From assembly GCF_020037015.1 (NCBI RefSeq), contig NZ_JAIQDE010000010.1, positions 186,001 to 250,000 on the forward strand: DNA of 64,000 nt. Reading direction: 5' to 3'. The notes beneath the pieces were generated by a model. It saw only the letters and a program-made list of their open reading frames with translations, searched no databases and had not been told where the DNA came from. Of this stretch, positions 7,209 to 15,191 are shown in pieces; the stretch's first letter is position 1; every line of letters starts with the position of its first letter. This DNA is from Corallococcus sp. AS-1-6. Its GTDB lineage: Bacteria > Myxococcota > Myxococcia > Myxococcales > Myxococcaceae. The translations under genes and the position numbers were made by a program.

Positions 7209-8183
7209 ATGTCACCCCAACGTAATGGCAGCCCACCGCCCAGGACTCCTGGCGGGCCCCAGCCGAAGCCGCCCTCCCCTTCGCGCATGACGCTGGACGC
7301 GCTCGTGCGCGGCAAGCGCACCGCGCCCCTCCGCGTCGTGCTGTACGGCGTCGAGGGCATCGGCAAGTCCACCTTCGGCGCCAACGCGCCCGCGCCCATC
7401 TTCCTCGGCGCGGAGGACGGCACGGACCACCTGGATGTCACGCGCTTCCCGTCTCCGGAAAGCTGGCAGGAGGTGCTGGACGCCGTCCGCGTCCTCACCA
7501 CCCAGCAGCACGACTACCGGACGCTCGTCGTGGACACCCTCGACTGGGCGGAGCCGCTTCTCTGGGCGCACATTTGTAAGCGCGACGAGCAGGCGAACAT
7601 CGAGTCCTACGGGTACGGCAAGGGCTACAGCGCGGCGCTCGACGAATGGCGCGTCTTCCTCGCCGCGCTCGACAAGCTCCGGCGACAGAAGGGCATGCAC
7701 ATCGTCCTCCTGGCTCACTGCTGGATTAAGCCCTTCAAGAATCCGGAAGGAGAAGACTTCGACCGCTACGAGCTGAAGCTGAATGCGAAGGCCAGCGGGC
7801 TGGTGAAGGAATGGGCGGAGCACGTCCTCTTCGCCAATCACGAGACGTATGCCTCGAAGGACGCGCGCACGAAGCGCGTACGCGGCGTCTCGACTGGCGC
7901 GCGCCTCATCTACACGACGCGCACCGCCGCCTACGACGCGAAGAATCGCGGCGACCTGCCCGAGTCCATACCCCTGTCGTGGACGGACTTCACCGCGGCC
8001 CTGGAGGCGCACCAGCCGGCGGATCCGCAGGCGCTGGAGGCGGCCATCCGCGAGAAGGCGGAGCAACTCTCCGAGGAGCACAAGCGCAGCGCCCTGGCCG
8101 CCATCGAGCGGGCCGGAGGGGACGCGGTGAAGCTGGCGAAGCTCAACGACTGGACGAACGCCCGACTGGGCGAGGTGGCCTGA
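7209..8183 (+). CDS. RecA-like AAA ATPase, Sak4/AAA_24-type phage recombinase
   Basis: 324 residues. Walker A is GVEGIGKST (residues 47-55) and Walker B is LVVDTLDW (about 106-113), within a single RecA-like core. This AAA_24 family in phages includes Sak4-type single-strand annealing or recombination ATPases and is normally encoded beside an SSB. That holds here: the SSB-like gene starts two bases after the stop. The N-terminal 27 residues are Pro-rich and disordered. It likely drives phage recombination or replication of linear DNA. ATG 7209 is chosen because the frame upstream overlaps the preceding gene. Confidence 0.8.
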   Translation: MSPQRNGSPPPRTPGGPQPKPPSPSRMTLDALVRGKRTAPLRVVLYGVEGIGKSTFGANAPAPIFLGAEDGTDHLDVTRFPSPESWQEVLDAVRVLTTQQHDYRTLVVDTLDWAEPLLWAHICKRDEQANIESYGYGKGYSAALDEWRVFLAALDKLRRQKGMHIVLLAHCWIKPFKNPEGEDFDRYELKLNAKASGLVKEWAEHVLFANHETYASKDARTKRVRGVSTGARLIYTTRTAAYDAKNRGDLPESIPLSWTDFTAALEAHQPADPQALEAAIREKAEQLSEEHKRSALAAIERAGGDAVKLAKLNDWTNARLGEVA

Positions 8184-8184
8184 C

Positions 8185-8742
8185 ATGCAACTGGAGAATG
8201 GACGGTACAAGGCGCGCGCCTCGCAGGGCGCTCTCGGCTTCACGTCGGGAGGCAAGGAGCAGGTGGCCATCGAGTTCACCCTGCTGGGCAATGACGGCTC
8301 CGAGCCGTTCGCCGGCCAGAGCATCACCTGGTTCGGCTTCTTCACGGATGCGTCGCTTGAGCACACCATCAAGGCCCTCCGCGCCTGTGGCTGGCAGGGC
8401 AACGACGTCTCGGACCTCACGGGCATCGAGTCCAACGACGTGTCCCTCGTCATCGAGAACGAGGAGTACGAGGGGAAGTGGAGTCCGAAGGTGCGGTGGG
8501 TGAACCCGCTCGGCAGCGGCCTCGCCCTCAAGCAGCAGATGGAGCCCACCCAGGCGCGAAGCTTCGCGGCGCAGATGAAGGGGCGCATCCTCGCGATGGA
8601 GCAGGGCGCCGGGCCTCGTCGCGCGCCCACCCCTGCTCCATCCCGCAGCGCCCCGCCGCAGCAGCGTGGGGGAAATCGACATGCGTCGTACGGCGGCCCG
8701 CCGGAGCCTCCGCCGCACTCGGACGAGGACATCCCCTTCTGA
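8185..8742 (+). CDS. Phage single-stranded DNA-binding protein
   Basis: 185 residues. The N-terminal 120 residues are beta-rich (YKARASQGALGF, QVAIEFTLLGNDG, SITWFGFF), consistent with an OB-like phage single-strand binder. A Pro/Gln linker follows. The protein ends in the acidic tip DEDIPF, matching the DDDIPF tail with which bacterial SSB recruits partner proteins. It is two bases downstream of the RecA-like ATPase, forming a recombination pair. The tail is directly visible; the OB fold is inferred from pattern and context. Confidence 0.75.
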   Translation: MQLENGRYKARASQGALGFTSGGKEQVAIEFTLLGNDGSEPFAGQSITWFGFFTDASLEHTIKALRACGWQGNDVSDLTGIESNDVSLVIENEEYEGKWSPKVRWVNPLGSGLALKQQMEPTQARSFAAQMKGRILAMEQGAGPRRAPTPAPSRSAPPQQRGGNRHASYGGPPEPPPHSDEDIPF

Positions 8743-8815
8743 AGTTGCGCAGCACCGCGCGTTCCGACGCCGCAACACGCGGCCCGGGCCGGTCTCTCAG
8801 CGCGCGGGGCTGCAA

Positions 8816-8987
8816 CCCGGTGGCATTGGGCCACCGGGCCTTGTCGGTGGAGTGGCCAGCACAGCACCTGGCTGGACGGAGCGCTCCACCTCACCCCGCG
8901 CGGCATAGGGCCACGCGGGGCCTTTCACGGCGCTGACGTTGAGCGCTGCCCGGCGAGGGCGGCCCCCCCCACTCGCCCTCGCCGGGC
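8816..8987 (+). terminator. Three stacked GC-rich hairpins downstream of the SSB gene
   Basis: The 378-base gap 8743-9120 has no gene but three strong stem-loops: CCCGGTGG/CCACCGGG (8816-8838), CCCCGCG/CGCGGGG followed by CCTTT (8894-8925), and a perfect 14-bp stem GCCCGGCGAGGGCG with a 12-base loop (8948-8987). The second and third are plausible terminators of the early operon. The tRNA-like structure at 9019 follows them. Confidence 0.6.
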
Positions 8988-9018
8988 CCTTCCGTCCGCA
9001 GCAGCACCTGCAGCACCA

Positions 9019-9084
9019 GCCGATGACGGGGCGTGGGCCCCCGCTGGATGTCTCAGCGCTCCCGGTTCGAGTCCGGCATCGGCA
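9019..9084 (+). other. tRNA-like cloverleaf in the leader of the amidohydrolase gene
   Basis: Sixty-six bases fold as a complete cloverleaf. The acceptor is GCCGATG/CATCGGC (7 perfect bp) with a following A. The D-type arm is GGGG/CCCC with a 6-base loop. The anticodon-type arm is CGCTG/CAGCG with a 7-base loop. The T-type arm is CCGG/CCGG with the canonical loop TTCGAGT. It deviates from a true tRNA: no U33, 0-2 base connectors, a 4-bp T-stem and no A14. It may be a degenerate phage tRNA or a tRNA mimic. It ends 36 bases before the next start codon. Confidence 0.45.
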
Positions 9085-9120
9085 CTCCGTCCAGCCGCAG
9101 CACCCATCCCCAGGAGTCGT

Positions 9121-10893
9121 ATGTCTTTCCGTTCGCGTCTCACCGCGCTGGCACTCGTGTGCCTCGCGTCCTCCCCTGCGCTCGCCGAGCGCATTCCCGT
9201 CCCGCCGCCCATCGAGGTGGCCTCGCGCGTGGTGTTCAACGGCAGCTATCGAGCGGATCCGGACGGGCCGGCCGCGCTCACCTCCTGGGCCTTCAACGCC
9301 CAGGGCGAAGTCATCGCCATGGGCTCCGAGTTCAAGGTGCGGCGCCACGTGGGCACCACCACCGCGGTGATGGATGTCCAGGGGCGGCCCGTCCTCGACG
9401 CCGCGTCGGACATTCACGTCCACGGGGATGCGGTGCTGCTGCCCCAGATGCTGGTGACGCCGGTGCCCGGCGTGCTGGTGCCGTACACGGACTGGAGCCA
9501 GCTGCTGTCCGACGTCCAGGCCCGGGCGGCTCAGGTGCGCGCGGCCGAGCAGGCCGCCGTGGACGCGGGCCAACCGATGCCCACGCGCCTGCCCATCGTG
9601 GGCGTCATGCTCTTCCCGCTCTACTCCCAGCTGCGCGGCTTTAACATCGCGGACGCGCTGGAGGCGACCGCACCCGGGTTCGTCGTGCACTTCTTCGACG
9701 CGGATGGGCACGGGAGCCTCTTCAACTGGACGGCGGCCGCCGCCGCGGGCTTCAACCCCTACAGCCCGGACCCCGAGGGTGGCCGCTTCGCTCGTGACGC
9801 GGGCCTGCGCCTCAAGGGCAAGGCCTTCGAGTACGCCCAGGTTCCCTTCTACCGGTACGTGGCCAGCTTCATCCCCCATGCGGCCAAGGTGGGCCAGCTG
9901 AACGCCCTGGTGCGTGGCGCCGCCGCCAATGGCTACTGCCGCCTCACCGACATCAACTTCGTGGACGCGCCAGCCCAGGCCGAGCAGGTGCGACTGGACA
10001 CGGACGAGCCCCAGTTCATCCAGGGGGCGTGCCTGGCGACGACCATGGCCGAGGTGTCCCAGTGCAGCGCGGATGACAACGGCATCACCACGTTGAAGGT
10101 GTTCGCCGACGGCGCCTATGTGGACGGCGGTGCGGACACGGACGAGTACGGGGACAGCAACCTGGCCCTGGCCTACGCCAACCCGCAGCTGGTGCTGGAC
10201 GACGCGGAGACGCCCTACTGGGGCCACCTCAACCTGACGGACGCGCAGTTGGACCAGCGCCTGGCGTGGGTGCTCGCCGACAAGGAGCACCGCCGCCTCA
10301 TCGTCCACGCCACGGGCCGGGGTGCCATCGGCCAGCTCGCCCGCCGGATGAAGGTGGTGGGCGGCTCGCTGGCGGCATTCGTCGACGTGATGAGCATTGA
10401 GCACGCGGAGCTCATCTCCGACGAGCTGATGGCGGAGCTGGGTGAGGCGCGCCTGCGTGTGGCGCTGAACACCCCGCACTACGAGCTCTTCCCCGCCATC
10501 GCGGCGCTCTATCCCCAGCACATCGCGGAGGAGGCCCAGTTGCTGAGGTCCTTCTACGCGGCCGGCTTCGAGGTGGGCTTCGGCGGGGACCGCTTCCAGA
10601 CCACGGCGCCAGTGTTCGCTCAGGCAGCCCAGGCCGCCAACCACCGCCTCCCCGGCGAGAGCATCAGCTTCGCCACCTTCTGGCGCTCCCAGGCGCGCAC
10701 GTCCCCGGCCATCCGTGGCATGCGCGGCGTCGGCACCCTCAAGGTGGGCGCGCGGGCCAACCTCATCGTCACCTCGCAGGACCCGTACACCGTGACAGCC
10801 GCGACGCTCGGCAACACCACGTCGCGGCTGACCATCTGCGACGGGCGGGTGTTCTTCTCCGACGGCACGCTGGCGCCGGCCACGCCCCTGTAG
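9121..10893 (+). CDS. Secreted amidohydrolase-superfamily protein (Amidohydro_3/YtcJ-like)
   Basis: 590 residues with an N-terminal signal peptide (residues 1-22, cleavage after SPALA). The metal-binding pattern of the family is present: D97-x-H99-x-H101 after VMDVQGRPVL, K326 in TTLKVFADG, H396 in IVHATGRG, H428 in SIEHAEL and an Asp in GFGGDRF near 515. It ends with the usual beta-strand return (GTLKVGARANLIVT). Such enzymes hydrolyse amide or related bonds; the substrate cannot be predicted. It has its own CAGGAG ribosome site and is bracketed by hairpins, so it is a stand-alone cargo gene. A secreted metabolic hydrolase inside a phage early region is unusual. Confidence 0.8.
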   Translation: MSFRSRLTALALVCLASSPALAERIPVPPPIEVASRVVFNGSYRADPDGPAALTSWAFNAQGEVIAMGSEFKVRRHVGTTTAVMDVQGRPVLDAASDIHVHGDAVLLPQMLVTPVPGVLVPYTDWSQLLSDVQARAAQVRAAEQAAVDAGQPMPTRLPIVGVMLFPLYSQLRGFNIADALEATAPGFVVHFFDADGHGSLFNWTAAAAAGFNPYSPDPEGGRFARDAGLRLKGKAFEYAQVPFYRYVASFIPHAAKVGQLNALVRGAAANGYCRLTDINFVDAPAQAEQVRLDTDEPQFIQGACLATTMAEVSQCSADDNGITTLKVFADGAYVDGGADTDEYGDSNLALAYANPQLVLDDAETPYWGHLNLTDAQLDQRLAWVLADKEHRRLIVHATGRGAIGQLARRMKVVGGSLAAFVDVMSIEHAELISDELMAELGEARLRVALNTPHYELFPAIAALYPQHIAEEAQLLRSFYAAGFEVGFGGDRFQTTAPVFAQAAQAANHRLPGESISFATFWRSQARTSPAIRGMRGVGTLKVGARANLIVTSQDPYTVTAATLGNTTSRLTICDGRVFFSDGTLAPATPL

Positions 10894-10921
10894 CCCTCCC
10901 CCGCTCGCCGTCCGTGACGCA

Positions 10922-10982
10922 GCGGCCCGCGCAGTCGCCGCGGGCCGCCCCTCCTCGCGCGCCGGTGAGGCCCTCCGGCGCG
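10922..10982 (+). terminator. Two hairpins after the amidohydrolase gene
   Basis: A perfect 10-bp stem GCGGCCCGCG/CGCGGGCCGC with a 7-base loop (10922-10948) is followed by an 8-bp stem CGCGCCGG/CCGGCGCG (10958-10982). No U-tract follows. They isolate the amidohydrolase from the gene at 11009 and may act as terminators or RNA-stabilising ends. Confidence 0.5.
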
Positions 10983-11008
10983 TCCTCTTCCTCCCCTACA
11001 GGTTCCCC

Positions 11009-11605
11009 ATGAAGACGCTGAAGTGGCTGCTCGTCGTCCTGCTGTGCTGGTCGCTCCCAGCCGTAGCTGAACCGTTCGCTCCGCTCACCATCAACTCGAA
11101 GATCCCCGGGCTCCGTCAGCCATTCTCTGGCATCACCTTCACCAATTCGGAGAAGTCGCTGAAGGACCTCATCGCCGCCTACGGGAAGCGATTCAACGTG
11201 AAGTCCATCGGCGACTTGCACTCGGACGAGGTGCAGTGCGGCTTGGCGAAGTTCGGGATCATGTTCGTCAAGAACCTCATGCTCAACGAGATCCCGGGCA
11301 TGAAGTCGGCGGACCTGGAGGGCTTCCCCAAGGCCTTGGAGCACTACCAAGCGAGGGAAGCGTTCTTTTGCAACAAGCCGCCCCCGCCCGGCGTCAAAGC
11401 CAACCGGGGCGCGGAGTTGATGCGCCTCTGGATGGTTCGCGTGATGGATGAATCAGCCAAGGCTCGTGAGCAGGAGTTGACCGCGACGTACACGGCCAGG
11501 GCCAAGCAGCGCGGGTTCGACGTGACGGCGCGCGACGTCGCCATGGCGGTGGGCATCGGCCTCGCGATGCTGGCCGGCGACCTGCTTCCGATTCCGGTCC
11601 CCTAG
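11009..11605 (+). CDS. Secreted protein of unknown function
   Basis: 198 residues with a clear signal peptide (MKTLKWLLVVLLCWSLPAVA, cleavage about residue 20). The mature part is mixed alpha/beta with two cysteines (VQCGLAKF and FFCNKPPPP). It ends with a hydrophobic stretch (VAMAVGIGLAMLAGDLLPI) that may be a C-terminal membrane anchor. It stands alone between hairpins at 10922-10982 and 11625-11651. It is likely lysogenic cargo; I do not recognise a family. Confidence 0.65.
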   Translation: MKTLKWLLVVLLCWSLPAVAEPFAPLTINSKIPGLRQPFSGITFTNSEKSLKDLIAAYGKRFNVKSIGDLHSDEVQCGLAKFGIMFVKNLMLNEIPGMKSADLEGFPKALEHYQAREAFFCNKPPPPGVKANRGAELMRLWMVRVMDESAKAREQELTATYTARAKQRGFDVTARDVAMAVGIGLAMLAGDLLPIPVP

Positions 11606-11624
11606 TCCCCCCGATGACGTGCCA

Positions 11625-11651
11625 GCGGGCGGCGTAACGCGGGCCGCCCGC
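11625..11651 (+). terminator. GC-rich hairpin after the secreted-protein gene
   Basis: A perfect 9-bp stem GCGGGCGGC/GCCGCCCGC with a 9-base loop. It belongs to the same hairpin-bounded pattern as those around the amidohydrolase gene. No U-tract follows. Confidence 0.45.
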
Positions 11652-11708
11652 CCTCTCCCCGCGCGCCGTCACGACGGCGGCGCGCTCAACCCCAACAACG
11701 AGACGAAC

Positions 11709-12113
11709 GTGACGACGAAGACGAAGAGCAGTGGTGGCCTGCTGGAGCTGGCGAACAGGCTGGAGGACGCCGCGAGGATGCTGCGCGACACCGTGGCGCA
11801 GTTCGGTGGCGTGGCGATGCCCGCGCCTGCGGTGAAAGCGCCCCCGACGAGCGCGGCCAGGGCGGCGAAGCCCGGCAGGGCGAAGGCGGCCCAGGCCGAC
11901 GGCGTGCGCGGGTGCGCCATCAAGGGCTGCGGCAAGCCCAGCCGGACGAAGGGCTACTGCGCGGCGCATTACCAGAAGCTGCGCAACCTGGAGAAGACGA
12001 ACCGGCGCCCGGCGGCCTGGGCGGACAACGCCAACCCCAACAGCGTGGAGGACGTCCAGCTGCCGCGCGGCCGCGCCGCCTCGAAGGCGCTGGCGGAGGC
12101 GAGCGCCCAATGA
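11709..12113 (+). CDS. Small protein with CxxxxC-C-H zinc motif
   Basis: 134 residues from GTG 11709 (an upstream GTG at 11619 lies inside the hairpin and is less likely). The N-terminal helix LLELANRLEDAARMLRDTV is followed by an Ala/Lys linker. A zinc-knuckle-like GCAIKGCGKPSRTKGYCAAH follows, a Cys/His arrangement common in phage DNA-associated proteins. Its stop overlaps the next start. A nucleic-acid-related role is inferred. Confidence 0.55.
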   Translation: MTTKTKSSGGLLELANRLEDAARMLRDTVAQFGGVAMPAPAVKAPPTSAARAAKPGRAKAAQADGVRGCAIKGCGKPSRTKGYCAAHYQKLRNLEKTNRRPAAWADNANPNSVEDVQLPRGRAASKALAEASAQ

Positions 12114-13225
12114 AGTCAGCGGACGTCAGCGGCATGCCGAAGGAGCTGGAGGAGGTCCGCCGCATCGCGCTGGGCGAGGTGCCCGCCGACGAGGCTCAGG
12201 TACGGGCCGCGCTGGCGCAGGCATGGGCCTGGCTCGCGCCGCTGACGTCCGCCTCGCTGTCGGATGAGCCGTCGCCCTGCGCGGCGGCGTACGCGACCGA
12301 GGATGTGGAACGGTGGTTCCGGGCAGTGGTCGCGAGGACACAGGGTGCCCTCGAAACGCTGATGGCCCGGATGCTTCGCGATGCCGCACTGGAGGGCGCG
12401 AAGGTGCCGGGGTTGGCGGCGGAACTGGAGACGCAGGCCAACCGTGTGGAGGCCATCTCCGACACGCTGGACTGCGACATGGCCAAAGCGCCGACGGAGG
12501 TCGTAAAGCTCAAGGCGGAGCGTGACGCCCTCCGTGCGCAGGTGGTGGAGTTGGAACAGGCCGTCCTTGCTCGCGCGGAGGCGCAAAAACGGACGTCGCT
12601 AGTCCTTCGCGACGCTCCCTCCGCCCTCTCCGCCGAGACGACGCTCTCCCCGAACTCTTCGGCCATTCCGGATGGTTCGACTCCGCCCGCGTACCGGATG
12701 CTGTCCCAGGTCGACGTGCGCCCCACGGTGCCGCCGCTGATGCCGCTCAGCGAGCGCATCCAGTACTCCCTGGCCAAGGTCGGCCACGAGCCCACGCCAC
12801 TGACGACGGCTGCGGCGGATGCGCTGCACCCATTGGGGCGCTGCACCTGCGTGGGCGAGGGCACGTGCACCTGGTGCCGGGCCCGCTGCGGCGCGTGCGG
12901 CAGTCCGTACATCCCCGAGGCCGTGCGCCACGCGCTGCGCCAGGTGTGGGGCGCGCTGCACGTCACCACCGCGCACCAGGGCGTGGCCGTTGCGGTCCTC
13001 CGGGCCGTCTACCCGGAGCTGCCGGTGCCGATCGCGCGGGCCGGTGCGGACAGTCTCTTGGCCTGGGACGCGTTCGCCCAGGTCGTCACCGAGGCCGCGC
13101 GCCTCGGGGCGGAGGACATGCGCGAGCGGGCGGCGTGGACCTCCAGCAACGTGCCGATGCGTGAGGTGGAGGAGCGTATTCGCCGCCTCTCGCTGCTCCC
13201 CTGGGAGGAGGTGTCCCGTGGCTGA
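12110..13225 (+). CDS. Phage protein with coiled coil and multi-Cys cluster, unknown
   Basis: 371 residues from an ATG overlapping the upstream stop (ATGA). A predicted coiled coil lies at about 115-160 (KLKAERDALRAQVVELEQAV). A dense Cys cluster, CTCVGEGTCTWCRARCGACG, near residue 245 is a likely zinc-binding module. The C-terminal third is helical. It is in a tightly coupled run with neighbours on both sides (12110, 13218, 13810). Function unknown. Confidence 0.6.
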   Translation: MKSADVSGMPKELEEVRRIALGEVPADEAQVRAALAQAWAWLAPLTSASLSDEPSPCAAAYATEDVERWFRAVVARTQGALETLMARMLRDAALEGAKVPGLAAELETQANRVEAISDTLDCDMAKAPTEVVKLKAERDALRAQVVELEQAVLARAEAQKRTSLVLRDAPSALSAETTLSPNSSAIPDGSTPPAYRMLSQVDVRPTVPPLMPLSERIQYSLAKVGHEPTPLTTAAADALHPLGRCTCVGEGTCTWCRARCGACGSPYIPEAVRHALRQVWGALHVTTAHQGVAVAVLRAVYPELPVPIARAGADSLLAWDAFAQVVTEAARLGAEDMRERAAWTSSNVPMREVEERIRRLSLLPWEEVSRG

Positions 13226-13817
13226 GCCGCTCGTCTACCAGTACCGCCTCCGCACCGAGAAGGGCGCCTGGCTCGCGGACGTCATCCTCCGGAGCGACGG
13301 CTTCTTTGCCACCGTATCCGACTGGGGCAACTACGCGTTCCGGTGGACCGCGCCGGGGCGCGAGTTCCGCGCCTTCGTCGCGCAGCTCGCGGGCCAGGGT
13401 GACTACGTGTGCAGCAAGCTGGAGACGCGCGACTGGTGGGATGGCGTGCGGACACTGAAGCGCATCCGCGAGCACATCCTCACCTACCGCCGCGACGGCA
13501 CCTACTCGAAGGAGAAGGCGGCCGAGGCGTGGCAGTCCCTCGCGGATGCCCTGGGCTGCTGGAGCGGGCGTGACGCGAAGGGTTGCGACGAGATTGGCAT
13601 CGACCAGTTCGCTGTCTGGTGCCACGACACCGCGTTGGAGATGCCCTACGAGTTCGCCTCCTACGACTACCCGCCGGACGTGCGCGGCTTCTGCGACAAC
13701 GTGATGCCCGCGCTCGCCACCGCCATCCGCAAGGAGCTTCTGGCCGAGGCCCAGGCTCTTACGCGCCAGCACGAGCGCGAGGCCTGGGAGTCCGAGGGAG
13801 GCGTCGTCCATGGCTGA
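13218..13817 (+). CDS. Conserved-looking phage early protein, unknown
   Basis: 199 residues from a GTG overlapping the upstream stop by eight bases; its own stop overlaps the kinase start. It is rich in aromatic residues (YQYRLRTEKGAWLADVILR, GNYAFRWTAPGREF, ETRDWWDGVRTLKRI), consistent with a compact globular domain. Small phage proteins of this kind upstream of nucleotide-metabolism genes are common, but I cannot name a family. Confidence 0.6.
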   Translation: MAEPLVYQYRLRTEKGAWLADVILRSDGFFATVSDWGNYAFRWTAPGREFRAFVAQLAGQGDYVCSKLETRDWWDGVRTLKRIREHILTYRRDGTYSKEKAAEAWQSLADALGCWSGRDAKGCDEIGIDQFAVWCHDTALEMPYEFASYDYPPDVRGFCDNVMPALATAIRKELLAEAQALTRQHEREAWESEGGVVHG

Positions 13818-14430
13818 TCTGCCTGGACTCTTCGTCGTCCTGGAAGGCGGAGACGGCAGCGGGAAGACAACGCTGGCCCGTCTCATTGGCGACGAACTGC
13901 ACGCCAGGGGCGTGCGAGCGCTGAACACGGAGGAGCCCTCCGGCGGGCCCGTGGGGATGCTGGTCCGGCGCATGCTGGCGGAACGTCCCCTGTCCCCGGA
14001 GGTGATGGCTCTTCTGTACGCGGCTGACCGTGCGCACCACACGGAGACGGTCATCCGGCCGGCGCTCGCCCGCGGCGAAGTGGTGCTGTCCACCCGCTAC
14101 GTGCTGTCGTCGCTGGCCTACCAGGGGCCGCACGTGGGACTGGAGCGCGTGATGAGCCTCAACGCCCATGCGCTTAAGCCGGACCTGCTCATCTTCTTGG
14201 AATGCCCGGTGGGCGTCGCTCTCGGACGCGCGGGAGCTGCGCGCGTCCTGGACGCCTATGAGACGCCCTCGGTCGCGGCCAGCGCGGCCGAGGGCTACGC
14301 ACGGGCCCTCACGTACCTGGAAGCCCAGGGCCAGCGCGTAGGCCGCGTGGATGCGGCCCAGGGTCCCGCGCAGGTGCTGCGCGCGGCGCTCGAGCAGGTG
14401 CTGTCCCTGATCCCCCGCACCAGCCCGTAG
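13810..14430 (+). CDS. tmk: Thymidylate (dTMP) kinase
   Basis: 206 residues, the usual length. It phosphorylates dTMP to dTDP with ATP in the cytoplasm. The P-loop is GGDGSGKTT (residues 13-21). The nucleoside-binding region follows with EEPSGGP, the ADRAHH segment and the STRYVLSSLAYQG segment that replaces the common DRY motif. It would raise the dTTP supply for phage replication. It overlaps the upstream gene by eight bases. Confidence 0.9.
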   Translation: MADLPGLFVVLEGGDGSGKTTLARLIGDELHARGVRALNTEEPSGGPVGMLVRRMLAERPLSPEVMALLYAADRAHHTETVIRPALARGEVVLSTRYVLSSLAYQGPHVGLERVMSLNAHALKPDLLIFLECPVGVALGRAGAARVLDAYETPSVAASAAEGYARALTYLEAQGQRVGRVDAAQGPAQVLRAALEQVLSLIPRTSP

Positions 14431-14523
14431 CCGCTCCACCCCCGAAACCCCCTCACCACCTGCCGGCCGGGGCGCCGGACGGCAGGGCTCTCCCCGTGCG
14501 CCGACAACATCAGGAGGAAGCAG

Positions 14524-14862
14524 ATGGACGACGTACAACAGAAAGTGCAGCGGTTCCGTGAGGTGCTGACAAAGGACTGGAACGACGGCGTGACCCGTGG
14601 GACGCCTCTCGTGACACGCATCAGCAGCCCCGTCATCACCACGCGACATTTCGGGATGCCCAGCCATGACAGCCCGAGGCTTCCGGCGGACGAGTTGCTC
14701 CGCATCGCCGCCGACGTCACCGGCGTGCCACTGGAGGTCATGACGGACGCGCAAGGACGTGACGTGCAGGTATGGCGGCCGGCTCGTGGCGAAGTCGGGT
14801 GGCTCCCTTACGACGTGCCGCCAGCGAACTGGACTCCTCCGCCGCCTGGATACCCGGAGTAG
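14524..14862 (+). CDS. Small phage protein, unknown
   Basis: 112 residues behind a strong AGGAGG site. The gap before it holds a hairpin (CTGCCG/CGGCAG near 14459-14485). The N-terminal helix VQQKVQRFREVLTKDW is followed by a beta/loop part and a Pro-rich end (WTPPPPGYPE). No recognised family. Confidence 0.55.
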   Translation: MDDVQQKVQRFREVLTKDWNDGVTRGTPLVTRISSPVITTRHFGMPSHDSPRLPADELLRIAADVTGVPLEVMTDAQGRDVQVWRPARGEVGWLPYDVPPANWTPPPPGYPE

Positions 14863-14915
14863 CGCCGCAAGACGCGGGTGCGGGTAACAACCACTGCGCC
14901 CGGCGTCTCTTGGGC

Positions 14916-15137
14916 ATGACGCCAATCACCTATCGCTGCCCCGTCTGCGGGCAGCACCTCGTCCCACTGCCCGGTGGCTTCCTTGCCTGCGCGGGCAACC
15001 ACGCGGCGGGGCCGCGCCGCCAGGACCGGAACGTCTATCGCGCCGGCCGGAATGGCCGCCTCCAGCCAACAAAGATGGGGGCCGTCGCGAGGTGGCGTGC
15101 GGCCGGTGCTGCGCCGGGCCTACCTCTTGAGGGGTAG
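14916..15137 (+). CDS. Zinc-ribbon small protein
   Basis: 73 residues. The N-terminal CPVCGQHLVPLPGGFLACAG has a CxxC knuckle and a third Cys, consistent with half of a zinc ribbon. The basic middle part (RRQDRNVYRAGRNGRLQ) suggests nucleic-acid contact. ATG 14916 is chosen because upstream in-frame codons overlap the previous gene. Function not known. Confidence 0.5.
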   Translation: MTPITYRCPVCGQHLVPLPGGFLACAGNHAAGPRRQDRNVYRAGRNGRLQPTKMGAVARWRAAGAAPGLPLEG

Positions 15138-15191
15138 CGCTCCGATACCCTCCAAGCGGTACTCTTTTCCCACCGCGCACCGGAGGCCGTC

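Noticed and set aside
9019-9084. Functional phage tRNA
   Set aside because: The fold is a good cloverleaf but U33, A14 and standard connectors are absent, so I call it tRNA-like only.
8797-10644. 615-codon - strand frame opposite the amidohydrolase
   Set aside because: The + strand product has a signal peptide and all family motifs; the opposite frame has only an antisense composition.
9121-10893. Apparent loss of the HxH metal motif in the amidohydrolase
   Set aside because: On first reading I aligned the wrong segment (VPYTDW). The motif is at residues 97-101 (DIHVH) after VMDVQGRPVL, so the site is present.
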